Below, piece by piece: positions 14,826-23,023 of a stretch of 40,523 nucleotides of DNA. Numbering within the stretch: position 1 is the stretch's first letter; each line of letters begins with the position of its first letter. Source of the stretch: Afipia sp. (lineage in GTDB: Bacteria; Pseudomonadota; Alphaproteobacteria; Rhizobiales; Xanthobacteraceae); assembly GCA_030652315.1 (NCBI GenBank), contig JAUSAX010000102.1, positions 1-40,523 on the forward strand. The letters run 5' to 3'. The notes under the pieces were generated by a model that did not search any database, was not told the origin of the DNA, and was given only the letters and a program-made list of their open reading frames with translations. The translations under genes were made by a program, and so were the position numbers.

Positions 14826-16262
14826 ATGACATCCCCCGTTCACGCGCGCATCAGCGGCCCCATCGTCATGGTCGGCTTCGGCTCCATCGGCAAAGGCACG
14901 CTGCCGATGATCGAGCGGCATCTCGATTACGACAAGTCGCGCATCACGGTGATCGATCCCAAGGACGAAGGCCGCAAGGCACATTGCGAGAAGCATAATG
15001 TACGCTTCATCCAGCAGGCCGTGACCAAGGACAATTACCGCGAACTGCTGACTCCGCTGCTCACCGAAGGCGGAGGCCAAGGCTTCTGCGTCAATCTTTC
15101 AGTCGATACCGGCTCCACCGACATCATGGAGCTCTGCAACGAACTCGGCGCGCTCTATATCGACACGGTCAATGAGCCTTGGCTCGGCTTCTATTTCGAT
15201 GCGTCGAAGGGTCCGGAAGCGCGCTCCAACTACGCCCTGCGCGAGAACACGCTGGCCGCAAAGAAGGCCCGTCCCGCAGGCTCAACGACGGCCGTCTCCT
15301 GCTGTGGCGCCAATCCCGGCATGGTCTCGTTCTTCGTCAAGCAGGCCCTGCTGAATGTGGCCAATGACCTCAAGCTCAATGCCCCGAAGCCGAAGACCAA
15401 AGCGGAATGGGCGGACCTGATGCGCCAGGCCGGCATCAAAGGCATCCACATCGCCGAACGCGACACCCAGCGCTCGAAGAAGCCGAAAGAGCCGGACGTA
15501 TTCGTCAACACGTGGTCGGTGGAAGGCTTCCTGTCGGAAGCCGTGCAGCCGTCCGAACTCGGCTGGGGCACCCATGAAAAGTGGATGCCCGAAAACGCAC
15601 ACACTCACGAAGCCGGCTGCGGTGCGGCGATCTATCTGATGCAGCCCGGCGCCGACACGCGCGTGCGCACCTGGTGCCCGACCCGCGGCGCGCAATACGG
15701 TTTCCTCGTCACCCACAACGAGTCAATCTCGATCTCCGACTATTTCACGGTACGCGACGCATCGGGCACGGTACTCTATCGGCCGACCTGCCACTATGCC
15801 TATCACCCCGCGGACGACGCTGTGCTCTCGCTGCACGAAATGTTCGGCCGCGCCGCCAAGGCGCAGGAGAAGCATCACATCCTTGATGAAAACGAGATCG
15901 TCGATGGCATCGACGAGCTCGGCGTGCTGCTGTTCGGCCACGACAACAATGCCTACTGGTTCGGCTCGCAGCTCTCCATCGAGGAAACGCGGAAACTCGC
16001 GCCCTATCAGAACGCCACTGGCCTGCAGGTGACCTCCACCGTACTCAGCGGCATGGTGTGGGCACTGGAAAATCCGAATGAAGGCATCGTCGAAACCGAC
16101 GAGATGGATTTCGATCGCCTGCTGGAAATCCAGAAGCCGTATCTCGGACCGGTGAAGGGCTACTACACCGACTGGACGCCGCTGACCGATCGTCCGGGAC
16201 TGTTCCCGGAAGACATCGACACCAGCGACCCGTGGCAGTTCCGGAATATTCTGGTCCGCTGA
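14826..16262 (+). CDS. hss: Homospermidine synthase
   Basis: Bacterial NAD-dependent homospermidine synthase of 478 residues, cytoplasmic, converting two putrescines to sym-homospermidine with release of ammonia. The saccharopine-dehydrogenase-like Rossmann fold starts with V-M-V-G-F-G-S-I-G-K-G-T-L-P (about 16-28). VNEPWLGFYFD (about 113-123) and SCCGANPGMVSFF (about 158-170) are characteristic family runs. ATG 14826 is preferred over GTG 14823, which directly precedes it. It is transcribed from the polyamine region and ends in a strong terminator 22 bases later. Homospermidine is the main long polyamine of many Rhizobiales. Confidence 0.95.
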   Translation: MTSPVHARISGPIVMVGFGSIGKGTLPMIERHLDYDKSRITVIDPKDEGRKAHCEKHNVRFIQQAVTKDNYRELLTPLLTEGGGQGFCVNLSVDTGSTDIMELCNELGALYIDTVNEPWLGFYFDASKGPEARSNYALRENTLAAKKARPAGSTTAVSCCGANPGMVSFFVKQALLNVANDLKLNAPKPKTKAEWADLMRQAGIKGIHIAERDTQRSKKPKEPDVFVNTWSVEGFLSEAVQPSELGWGTHEKWMPENAHTHEAGCGAAIYLMQPGADTRVRTWCPTRGAQYGFLVTHNESISISDYFTVRDASGTVLYRPTCHYAYHPADDAVLSLHEMFGRAAKAQEKHHILDENEIVDGIDELGVLLFGHDNNAYWFGSQLSIEETRKLAPYQNATGLQVTSTVLSGMVWALENPNEGIVETDEMDFDRLLEIQKPYLGPVKGYYTDWTPLTDRPGLFPEDIDTSDPWQFRNILVR

Positions 16263-16284
16263 CTGGATCCGTCGCCAACATGAA

Positions 16285-16316
16285 GAAAGGCCAGACATTC
16301 GTCTGGCCTTTCTTTT
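16285..16316 (+). terminator. Strong intrinsic terminator after hss
   Basis: A 12-bp perfect stem, GAAAGGCCAGAC (16285-16296) with GTCTGGCCTTTC (16301-16312), loop ATTC, followed by TTTT (16313-16316). It also lies downstream of the convergent small-protein gene and may serve both strands. Confidence 0.9.
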
Positions 16317-16329
16317 AGGTGTATCGGCT

Positions 16330-16665
16330 TTAGTTCTTGATCGGCTCGCCCATTTTTTCCGCGGGCGCGGGCGGAAGCGCCGGCTTCGCACCCGCCTTCT
16401 GAGCGTCGGCACCGGGCCGTGCCGGCTCAGGCGCCGGAGTTGTGGGTCTCGTGCCGCCGGGTTTTGAGTCCGCAGGTCCATCACTCTTCCCCGCCGGAAC
16501 GGACGGAGAAGGCTCCGATGGCTGCGTTGCTTGCGCGAACTGGATTTCGCCACGCGAAGCCAGTTGCATTAGTGAAATTCCGGACAGCGCCAGACCGCCC
16601 GCGATCAGGATCGTAGACAGAATGAAATCGATTCGATTGGCTTGGCGCTTTTCATCTGACGTCAT
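16330..16665 (-). CDS. Small anchored protein with Pro/Ala-rich tail, unknown
   Basis: Protein of 111 residues: a charged N-terminus, one hydrophobic segment (about 14-35, F-I-L-S-T-I-L-I-A-G-G-L-A-L-S-G-I-S-L-M-Q), then a Pro/Ala/Lys-rich low-complexity tail (about 45-111) that should be disordered and probably periplasmic. I do not recognise a family. Low-complexity and composition fit a surface-exposed linker or envelope protein. It is convergent with hss and 145 bases from the MgtC-family stop. Start ATG 16665. Confidence 0.65.
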   Translation of the reverse strand: MTSDEKRQANRIDFILSTILIAGGLALSGISLMQLASRGEIQFAQATQPSEPSPSVPAGKSDGPADSKPGGTRPTTPAPEPARPGADAQKAGAKPALPPAPAEKMGEPIKN

Positions 16666-16810
16666 CTCGGCACCCGTTGATCACCCGTGGGAAAGAGCCA
16701 ACGGATGGTCACAACGATGGTTCCGGGATTAGCCCGCGTGCGCGATGTCGCACTCAATGATTTGTGAATGAAAATACGGAACTCGGCCGAGCGAACGGGC
16801 GCGGATCGGA

Positions 16811-17527
16811 TCAGTCCTTGGTGCTGACGTCCCATGTCGCGTATCGAACGCCGGGGCGCCGCGCCAGATCGGCTGCGACGGCATCGAGCTCTTTGGCTTC
16901 GACGGCCGTGCTGACGAGCGTGGCGACGATTTCCACGACATCTTCCGCACGCTCGATCACATTGACGTCGCTGACTGGATATTTTGCTGCTTCCAGTTTC
17001 TCGACCAGAAGCTCACGCAAATCACTCATCGATCCAGCATCGACCGTGAGCATGAATTCGTAGGTCGCCTCCGACGCCCGCTCATCCAGCGGGCTGCGGT
17101 TGATGGCATTGACCAATGGCCGCAGCAGCGTGTTACCCGCGAGCACGAACGCCGTTAGCGCGACAGCCTGCGCCAGCATATCCGCTCCGGCGCAGCAGCC
17201 GACCGCCGCTGAACTCCATAATGTCGCCGCCGTATTCAGGCCACGGACATTCATGCCTTCCTTCATGATCACGCCGGCGCCGAGGAATCCGATTCCCGAC
17301 ACCACGTAAGCAATCACGCGAACCGCCCCATCTGCGCCGGCAAGTTGCATGGCCAGATCGACGAAGGCTGCGGCTCCCACCGCAACCAGCACATTGGTTC
17401 TCAGCCCTGCCGTTCGCAGACGATACTGGCGCTCGGCTCCGATCAGCGTGCCGAGCACGAACGCCGCCGTCAGGCTGACGAGCGTGTCGAGGAAATCGTA
17501 GGTCTGGAAGGTCGTCAGGAAGCGCAT
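16811..17527 (-). CDS. MgtC/SapB-family membrane protein
   Basis: Inner-membrane protein of 238 residues. The N-terminal MgtC/SapB domain (about 13-140) has several helices and the family run GTLIGAERQYRLRTAGLRTNVLV around 26-48 with GIGFLGAGVIMKEG (about 78-91). The C-terminal part (about 155-238) is a soluble ACT-like domain, as in full-length MgtC. MgtC proteins affect growth in low Mg2+ and intracellular survival; other family members have other roles. It begins only 16 bases after the WD40 gene stop, on the same strand, so it is probably the last gene of the zinc operon, which is unexpected. Confidence 0.88.
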   Translation of the reverse strand: MRFLTTFQTYDFLDTLVSLTAAFVLGTLIGAERQYRLRTAGLRTNVLVAVGAAAFVDLAMQLAGADGAVRVIAYVVSGIGFLGAGVIMKEGMNVRGLNTAATLWSSAAVGCCAGADMLAQAVALTAFVLAGNTLLRPLVNAINRSPLDERASEATYEFMLTVDAGSMSDLRELLVEKLEAAKYPVSDVNVIERAEDVVEIVATLVSTAVEAKELDAVAADLARRPGVRYATWDVSTKD

Positions 17528-17543
17528 GGCAACTGATTACTCA

Positions 17544-18563
17544 CTACAGAGTAAGCAGTCCAGCATCGCCGTCCTCGGCTGCGAAAGCGAGCAACGATCC
17601 CTTCGCATTCCATGACAGCGCCGTCACCGGTTCGCCGGCATTTTTGCGCACGAGGATTTCCGCGCCGTCCTCAATGCGCACCATCAGGACGGTGCCGTCG
17701 CTGTAACCCACCGCGAACACCTCTTCCCTGGGATTGCACGCCACCACCATCGCCTTCGCCTGAAGCGGCGCCAGCATCAACGGCTCCTTGCCCATCGGGC
17801 CGTCCTTGCTCGAGAACGGCCACAGGATGACGCTATCCGACCCCGAGGTGGCGAGGAATTTCCCGCCTGCGCTCCACGACATCGAGCGCACACGTGCGGG
17901 ATAGCCGGTCATGCGCATGTGGCGCGAGTCGGCCAGCCGCCAGCCGTGCAGCGCCGATTCATGCATCGTCGTGACAAGGAAACGATTGTCCGCGCTGAAG
18001 GTGACGCCGAGATGCGATCCCTTCCATTCGAGAACCTCGGGCTTCGCGCCCATGTTGGGAAACCACAGCGTCACGCCGTTGTAATGCGCAACCGCGAGAC
18101 GCACGCCTTTCGGCGCGAACGCCAGACCGCCCACAGTCGATGGGACATCGAGCGTTTTTTCCTCGCCCTTCGGCGCGCGGACAAAGGCCGTCTTTCCGGC
18201 GGACCACGCCACCGCGCCATCCGCATGCAACGCGACATTGTCGACCCAGCGGCGCTTGGCGTCGGTGGCGAGCGTCTCGATGTTCGCCTTGGCATCGATC
18301 GATGTCAGCTTGCCGTCGTCGCCGCCCATGACGATGCGCTTGCCGTCGGACGCCGCGCACAGGATGCCGCCGCCATGTACAGCGACCGACTTCGTCTCAC
18401 CGTCGCCGGTCGCGAAAGTGACGCTCTCTTCCGAGCCGACGAACGCCGCAACGTCGCCGAGAAAATGCACGGCGGTCGCAGGCGCGCCCAGCGCGACTTT
18501 GGTGACGCGATCAGTGACGGAGACGATGGAGGCAGTCTCCGGAGCCGGATTGAAATCTTTCAT
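17544..18563 (-). CDS. Cytoplasmic WD40-repeat protein paired with COG0523 GTPase
   Basis: Beta-propeller protein of 339 residues. Repeats of about 40 residues end in motifs such as L-T-S-I-D-A-K, V-T-L-W-F-P, S-V-I-L-W-P-F and V-L-M-V-R-I-E-D-G-A-E-I, with G-x-F-L-A-T-S-G-S-D in one blade. No signal peptide is visible (M-K-D-F-N-P-A-P-E), so it should stay in the cytoplasm. Start ATG 18563 overlaps the stop of the GTPase gene by one base (TGATG), implying coupled translation. Family knowledge does not give a specific function; the position after a zinc-family GTPase suggests a scaffold or client role in metal allocation. Compare AztD, a periplasmic propeller zinc chaperone of some ABC zinc operons. 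Confidence 0.85.
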   Translation of the reverse strand: MKDFNPAPETASIVSVTDRVTKVALGAPATAVHFLGDVAAFVGSEESVTFATGDGETKSVAVHGGGILCAASDGKRIVMGGDDGKLTSIDAKANIETLATDAKRRWVDNVALHADGAVAWSAGKTAFVRAPKGEEKTLDVPSTVGGLAFAPKGVRLAVAHYNGVTLWFPNMGAKPEVLEWKGSHLGVTFSADNRFLVTTMHESALHGWRLADSRHMRMTGYPARVRSMSWSAGGKFLATSGSDSVILWPFSSKDGPMGKEPLMLAPLQAKAMVVACNPREEVFAVGYSDGTVLMVRIEDGAEILVRKNAGEPVTALSWNAKGSLLAFAAEDGDAGLLTL

Positions 18564-19606
18564 CACGCAATGGTTTTCGCGAAGCCGTCGCGGATTGCCT
18601 GTTCCGGCAATTCGCGGCCGATGAACACCAGACGGCTCTCGCGTACCTCGTCCTGCTTCCATTTTCGCTGGTGGTCGCCCTCCAGCATCATGTGAACGCC
18701 CTGAAACACATAGCGGTCGTCGTCGCCCTTGAACGAGAGAATACCCTTGGAGCGAAGAATCTTCTCGCCGTCCTTGGCGACCAGTTCCTGCAGCCACGGC
18801 ATGAACTTGGTCGGATCGACCGGCTTGTCGGTGCGCAGCGACAGGGACTGCATGTCCTCATCGTGATAATGCTTCATGCCACCGTGGGAATGACCATGGT
18901 CGTGATGATGGTCATGGCCGTGATGGTCGTGGTCATGGTCGTGACCGCCATCATCGAGAAACTCCGGCTCGAGCTCCAGAATACGATCAAGATCGAACGC
19001 GCCGCGCTCCAGCACATCCGACAGCTTGACCTGCGCACGCTCGGTCCGATGCAATGTTGCGTAGGGATTGATCGCACGGATGCGGGCCTCGACCTCGGCC
19101 AGTTCCGGCTTGGTCACCAGATCGGTCTTGTTCAGCACGATAACGTCGGCGAAGGCGATCTGGTTCTTGGCTTCCGGCGCGTCCTTGAGACGGTCGCTCA
19201 GCCACCTGGCGTCGGCCACCGTCACCACCGCATCGAGCATGGTCTTCTCGCGCACGTCCTCATCGACGAAGAAGGTCTGCGCCACTGGCGCTGGATCGGC
19301 GAGGCCGGTGGTTTCCAGAATGATGGCGTCGAACTTGCCCTTGCGCTTCATCAGGCCGTCGATGATGCGCACGAGGTCGCCGCGCACGGTGCAGCAGACG
19401 CAGCCGTTGTTCATTTCGAACACTTCTTCGTCCGCGCCGATGATCAGATCGTTGTCGATACCGATCTCGCCGAATTCGTTGACGATCACGGCGTATCTCT
19501 TGCCGTGGTTCTCGGACAGGATGCGGTTCAGAAGCGTGGTTTTTCCGGCACCGAGGTAGCCGGTCAGAACGGTCACGGGGATCTTGTTGGCAGCGGCTTC
19601 AGACAT
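18563..19606 (-). CDS. COG0523 G3E GTPase (CobW/ZigA type), His-rich
   Basis: Metal-insertion GTPase of 347 residues, cytoplasmic. Walker A is in [15 protein letters not shown] near 10-24, the metal site CxCC is in [13 protein letters not shown] (about 67-79), [10 protein letters not shown] is the switch region and NKTDL the guanine-specificity motif. A His-rich segment (about 222-252, H-D-H-D-H-D-H-H pattern) precedes the C-terminal CobW_C domain. ZigA/ZagA-type members act when zinc is low and supply zinc to client enzymes. I chose ATG 19606 because GGAG lies six bases upstream of it; ATG 19621 is possible. The gene follows the zinc ABC genes and is coupled to the WD40 gene downstream. Confidence 0.92.
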   Translation of the reverse strand: MSEAAANKIPVTVLTGYLGAGKTTLLNRILSENHGKRYAVIVNEFGEIGIDNDLIIGADEEVFEMNNGCVCCTVRGDLVRIIDGLMKRKGKFDAIILETTGLADPAPVAQTFFVDEDVREKTMLDAVVTVADARWLSDRLKDAPEAKNQIAFADVIVLNKTDLVTKPELAEVEARIRAINPYATLHRTERAQVKLSDVLERGAFDLDRILELEPEFLDDGGHDHDHDHHGHDHHHDHGHSHGGMKHYHDEDMQSLSLRTDKPVDPTKFMPWLQELVAKDGEKILRSKGILSFKGDDDRYVFQGVHMMLEGDHQRKWKQDEVRESRLVFIGRELPEQAIRDGFAKTIA

Positions 19607-19656
19607 GGAATCTCCAGGCAATCATACACGCGCCCGGCGGCGGGGTGGCCCCTGCC

Positions 19657-20562
19657 CTAGCTCGAAAGCGCGCTGGTCAGGGCCCTTATATTGTGCCGGA
19701 CCATATCAATGTAAGTGGGGGCAGGCCCCTTTTCGTCGGTCAAACTGTCCGAATACAGCGTTCCGCCGATATTCGCCCCGGTCTCGGCGGCGATCCGCCG
19801 CATCAGCCGCGGATCGCTGACATTTTCCAGAAAAACAGCCGGAATCTTCTGCTTTCTGATCTGGGTGATGATAGCAGCAACGTCCCGGGCGCTGGGCTCG
19901 GATTCGGTCGAGACGCCCTGCGGCGCGATGAATTTGATCCCATAGGCGGCGGCGAAATAGCCGAAGGCATCGTGGGTCGAGATCACGCTCCGGCGACCGG
20001 GCGGAATTTTCACCACCGCCTCACGTATCTCCCGGTCCAGCGCATCGAGCTTTGCAAGGTACGCGGCGGCGTTGGTCTTGTAAGCGTCCGCGCCAGCCGG
20101 ATCGGCAATAGTTAGCGCATCGCGAATATTGGCGACGTAGGTCTTCGTATTGGCCACCGACTGCCAGGCATGCGGGTCTGCATTGCCCGGACCGTGGTCG
20201 TGGCCGCCCTCGATCTTGCGCGTCGCAATGCCCTTGGTGGCGACAACCGTCGTCGCCCGGCTTCCGGACGATTTCACCAGACGCGGCAGCCAGCCCTCAA
20301 GGCCGAGGCCGTTGACGATCACCAGCTTCGCATCGGCGATCTTCTTCGCGTCGGAGGGTGTCGGTGTGTAGACATGGGTGTCGCTGTTGGGGCCGACCAG
20401 CGTCGTGACGCTAACGCGATCACCACCGACATTCTTCGCAAAGTCGCCGAGGATCGAGAAGGTCGCGACCACATTGAGGGGGCCGCTGGTCGCCTGTTGC
20501 GCGGAGACGGGAGCGACGGCCACGGCCAGCGCCGCAATGATGATACTTACAAATCGAAGCAC
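19657..20562 (-). CDS. znuA: Zinc ABC transporter substrate-binding protein (ZnuA/AztC type)
   Basis: Periplasmic cluster A-I metal-binding protein, 301 residues. Signal peptide at about 1-22 (ends V-S-A-Q-Q). The likely ligands are three His and one Asp: His in SDTHVYTPTPSD, His in DPHAWQSV, His in STHDAFGYF and Asp in LYSDSLTD, the arrangement of zinc-specific members such as AztC. It has only a short His patch (G-G-H-D-H-G) where ZnuA usually has a long His-rich loop. It begins 9 bases after the permease gene stop and 50 bases precede the GTPase start, all within the zinc operon. Confidence 0.9.
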   Translation of the reverse strand: MLRFVSIIIAALAVAVAPVSAQQATSGPLNVVATFSILGDFAKNVGGDRVSVTTLVGPNSDTHVYTPTPSDAKKIADAKLVIVNGLGLEGWLPRLVKSSGSRATTVVATKGIATRKIEGGHDHGPGNADPHAWQSVANTKTYVANIRDALTIADPAGADAYKTNAAAYLAKLDALDREIREAVVKIPPGRRSVISTHDAFGYFAAAYGIKFIAPQGVSTESEPSARDVAAIITQIRKQKIPAVFLENVSDPRLMRRIAAETGANIGGTLYSDSLTDEKGPAPTYIDMVRHNIRALTSALSS

Positions 20563-20571
20563 AGCCTCTCC

Positions 20572-21441
20572 TCACGCTTCGAGATGACGGCCTGGAAACA
20601 GCTGACGCACCAGACCACTGACGTTTCCGAACAAGACCGACACGACATACAGCCCCGCGCAAACCAGGATGATCGCCGGCCCCGACGGCACCTTGGTATG
20701 GAACGACAGCAGCAGGCCAGCAAAGCCCGACAGCGCAGCGCTCGCAACCGCAATCCCGATCATGCCGGTGATATCGCGCGACCAGAACCGGGCGATCCCC
20801 GCGGGCAGGATCATCAGCCCCACCGCAAGCAGCGTGCCGAGGGCGTGAAAGCCGTTGACCAGATTGATGACGACGAGGGCGAGAAACGCCAGATGCGCTG
20901 GCGCCCCCGCCCGGCTCACCGTGCGCAGAAACACCGGATCGACGCACTCGATCACCAGCGGCCGATAGATCACCGCCAGCACAAGCAGCGTGATGGTGGC
21001 ATTGAACGCAATCACCAGCAGCGTCTGGTCATCCATCGCGAGAATATTTCCGAACAGCACGTGCAGCAGGTCGATGTTGGTGCCCTTGATCGACACGATG
21101 GCGACACCGAGCGCCAGCGACACCAGATAGAACGCAGCCAATGAGGCGTCTTCCTTCAGTTCAGTCGTTCGCGCGACCAGACCTGAGAGGATCGCGACCG
21201 TGAAACCCGCCACCAGTCCGCCGAAGGTCATCGCGAACAGGTTGAGCCCGGACATCAGGAAGCCGATCGCAGCACCGGGCAGAATGGCGTGCGCCATGGC
21301 GTCGCCGACGAGGCTCATCCGCCGCAACATCAGGAACACACCGATCGGCGCTCCACCCAATGCGAGTGCGATCACGCCAGCCAGCGCGCGGCGCATGAAT
21401 TCAAATTCCGTGAAAGGCGCGATCAGCGCGTCATAGATCAT
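20572..21441 (-). CDS. znuB: Zinc ABC transporter permease (ZnuB type)
   Basis: Integral membrane permease of 289 residues in the ABC-3 family. Many hydrophobic helices fill the protein; the family run LRRMSLVGDAMAHAILPG (about 39-56) is present near the N-terminus. It forms the channel that takes zinc from the periplasmic binding protein and is powered by the ATPase encoded just upstream. The start is ATG 21441, four bases after the ATPase stop codon. No unusual insertion is visible. Confidence 0.92.
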   Translation of the reverse strand: MIYDALIAPFTEFEFMRRALAGVIALALGGAPIGVFLMLRRMSLVGDAMAHAILPGAAIGFLMSGLNLFAMTFGGLVAGFTVAILSGLVARTTELKEDASLAAFYLVSLALGVAIVSIKGTNIDLLHVLFGNILAMDDQTLLVIAFNATITLLVLAVIYRPLVIECVDPVFLRTVSRAGAPAHLAFLALVVINLVNGFHALGTLLAVGLMILPAGIARFWSRDITGMIGIAVASAALSGFAGLLLSFHTKVPSGPAIILVCAGLYVVSVLFGNVSGLVRQLFPGRHLEA

Positions 21442-21445
21442 GAGA

Positions 21446-22198
21446 TCACGCCGCCTGCGACGGTGTGTCGACGCACGGCGCAGCGCCATCGTCGAAGGCC
21501 TCGCACATGTGCCGCGCGGCAAGCAGATTTTCCGCCGTCAGCACCTCTGACGTCTTGCCCCACGCCACTTTTGAGCGCGCCAGCAACAACGTCTCGGGGA
21601 AATTCGCGCGCACCAGATCCATGTCGTGCAATGCGGCGAGGACCGTACGCTTCTCGGAGTGCCAGCGCCGCACCAGCGCAACCAGATCGGCGGACGTCTT
21701 GGCGTCGATGGCGTTGAAAGGCTCATCGAGCACGATGACGCGCGCATCCTGCAACAATACCCGCGCAAACAGCATGCGCTGCATCTGGCCGCCGGATAAC
21801 GTCCCGATCGGGCGATTTTCGAACCCGCTCAGCCCGACAGCGGCCAGCGCCTCCCGGATACGAAGCTGCTCGTCCTTGCCGAGCCCGCCGAAAATGCCCC
21901 TGCGGCGCCACAAGCCTGTGCCGACGAAATCGTAGACCGAAATCGGAAAGCTGCGATCAATATCCGCGGTCTGCGGCAGATAGGCGATGTCGCGCGGATT
22001 GAGATCACCGAGCCCGATGACACCGGCCAGCGGCTTGAGGATGCCGACGATGCCGCGAAACAGCGTGGACTTGCCGGCACCATTCGGGCCGACCACCGCC
22101 ACCAGCGCACCGGCTGCGACCTCACCGCTCAGGTGATGCACGGCAGGATGGCGGTCGTAGCCGAGCGTCACATCGCGGAATGTCAGTTGCGCGGACAT
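21446..22198 (-). CDS. znuC: Zinc ABC transporter ATPase (ZnuC type)
   Basis: ABC ATPase of 250 residues that energises zinc import with the ZnuB-type permease. Walker A is GPNGAGKST (about 39-47), the signature is LSGGQMQRM, Walker B is VIVLDEPF, and the H-loop is LAALHDMD. ATG 22198 is chosen because longer frames run into the His-rich gene. It begins 2 bases after the stop of the microprotein gene, so they are tightly linked. The C-terminus lacks the long His-containing tail found on some ZnuC proteins. Confidence 0.93.
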   Translation of the reverse strand: MSAQLTFRDVTLGYDRHPAVHHLSGEVAAGALVAVVGPNGAGKSTLFRGIVGILKPLAGVIGLGDLNPRDIAYLPQTADIDRSFPISVYDFVGTGLWRRRGIFGGLGKDEQLRIREALAAVGLSGFENRPIGTLSGGQMQRMLFARVLLQDARVIVLDEPFNAIDAKTSADLVALVRRWHSEKRTVLAALHDMDLVRANFPETLLLARSKVAWGKTSEVLTAENLLAARHMCEAFDDGAAPCVDTPSQAA

Positions 22199-22200
22199 GC

Positions 22201-22413
22201 TCACCTCATCGCCGTCAACACGACGACCCACAGAACCGCGCTGATCGCCGCAGCGGCTGCCAGACGCGCTGCCAGCGTCATCCGCAGGATCGACCAATGG
22301 ACCGGCTGCGCCGGATGCGGCGATGCCGGGCCATGGCTGTGCGAATGAGGGCTGTGCCCGTGCGCGCCATGCGAATGGTCGTGAGTGTGGGTATGCCCGT
22401 GAGAATGGGCCAT
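22201..22413 (-). CDS. His-rich single-helix membrane microprotein, first gene of zinc operon
   Basis: Protein of 70 residues. The first 39 residues contain 14 histidines, mostly in H-x-H steps (M-A-H-S-H-G-H-T-H-T-H-D-H-S-H), followed by one hydrophobic helix (about 47-67, L-A-A-R-L-A-A-A-A-A-I-S-A-V-L-W-V-V-V-L). It has no cysteine. GGAAAG sits seven bases upstream of ATG 22413. The only predicted regulator site, the palindrome at 22474-22490, lies 60 bases upstream, so this is the promoter-proximal gene. The sequence points to zinc binding at the membrane (buffer, sensor or donor for the ABC transporter). I know no characterised homologue. Confidence 0.8.
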   Translation of the reverse strand: MAHSHGHTHTHDHSHGAHGHSPHSHSHGPASPHPAQPVHWSILRMTLAARLAAAAAISAVLWVVVLTAMR

Positions 22414-22473
22414 GGTCAGCTTTCCAAAACCGGGTGACGTCGAGCAGTCCTGAAACCCCTCAATTCGTCAAAT

Positions 22474-22490
22474 ATGTTATATTATAACAT
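22474..22490 (-). promoter_or_regulatory. Zur-type operator of the zinc operon
   Basis: ATGTTATATTATAACAT is a perfect 17-base palindrome (ATGTTATA-T-TATAACAT). It matches the alphaproteobacterial Zur box pattern ATGTTATAnTATAACAT-like. It lies 60 bases upstream of the first gene of the operon. On the minus strand it contains TATAAT (22481-22486), a plausible -10 box, so zinc-loaded repressor would block RNA polymerase directly. No similar site was seen elsewhere in the window. Confidence 0.85.
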
Positions 22491-22525
22491 AACTCCCGTC
22501 CATGGTTCCGCAGGGTAACCGGAAC

Positions 22526-23023
22526 CTATGGTTTCCCGATCACCATCACGATGGCGGCGGCCAGGAACGGGAACGGGAGCGAGACCATGGCCCGGAACCA
22601 GACGAACCGGGCCGGCATGAACGGGATTTCCCACAAGATCAGCCGCTGGAACGCGAACAGGGCCCAGGCAACGATATAGGCGACCACCTGGGGCATTCCG
22701 CCGCCACTCTTGAGCGCGACCGCCCCGATGGAAAAGCCGATCACCGGCCCTCCAGGCGTCGCCGCGCCGGCAACCACCGCCGTCGCAACCCCGAGCCATC
22801 CGGTATCCGGCCCCAGCCCGCCGACAATCACTTCCGAGGGAATGATGGCGGCAATAAAACCCGACCCGATCACACCGAGCGCGATCCGCGGCACGATGTT
22901 GACGAAATCCATCCCGCCCTTGCGCAGAGCCGTGGTCAGTACAGTCTTGTCCTGTCGCCATGCGATAATGCTCACGCCGATCAGCGAGCCCCACAACAGG
23001 ATGTCGATGATGAGCGCCGTCAC
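22526..23023 (-). CDS. Half-size permease (ArsP_1/DUF318-like), second of pair
   Basis: Membrane protein of 165 residues with about four hydrophobic segments. It shares the TPGGP/LPGGP signature and general layout with its upstream neighbour and looks like one half of a predicted permease that is normally near 330 residues. The start is GTG 23023, overlapping the stop of the first half (GTGA), so the two are translationally coupled. A longer in-frame upstream reading overlaps that neighbour and has an unlikely composition. Substrate unknown. Confidence 0.75.
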   Translation of the reverse strand: MTALIIDILLWGSLIGVSIIAWRQDKTVLTTALRKGGMDFVNIVPRIALGVIGSGFIAAIIPSEVIVGGLGPDTGWLGVATAVVAGAATPGGPVIGFSIGAVALKSGGGMPQVVAYIVAWALFAFQRLILWEIPFMPARFVWFRAMVSLPFPFLAAAIVMVIGKP

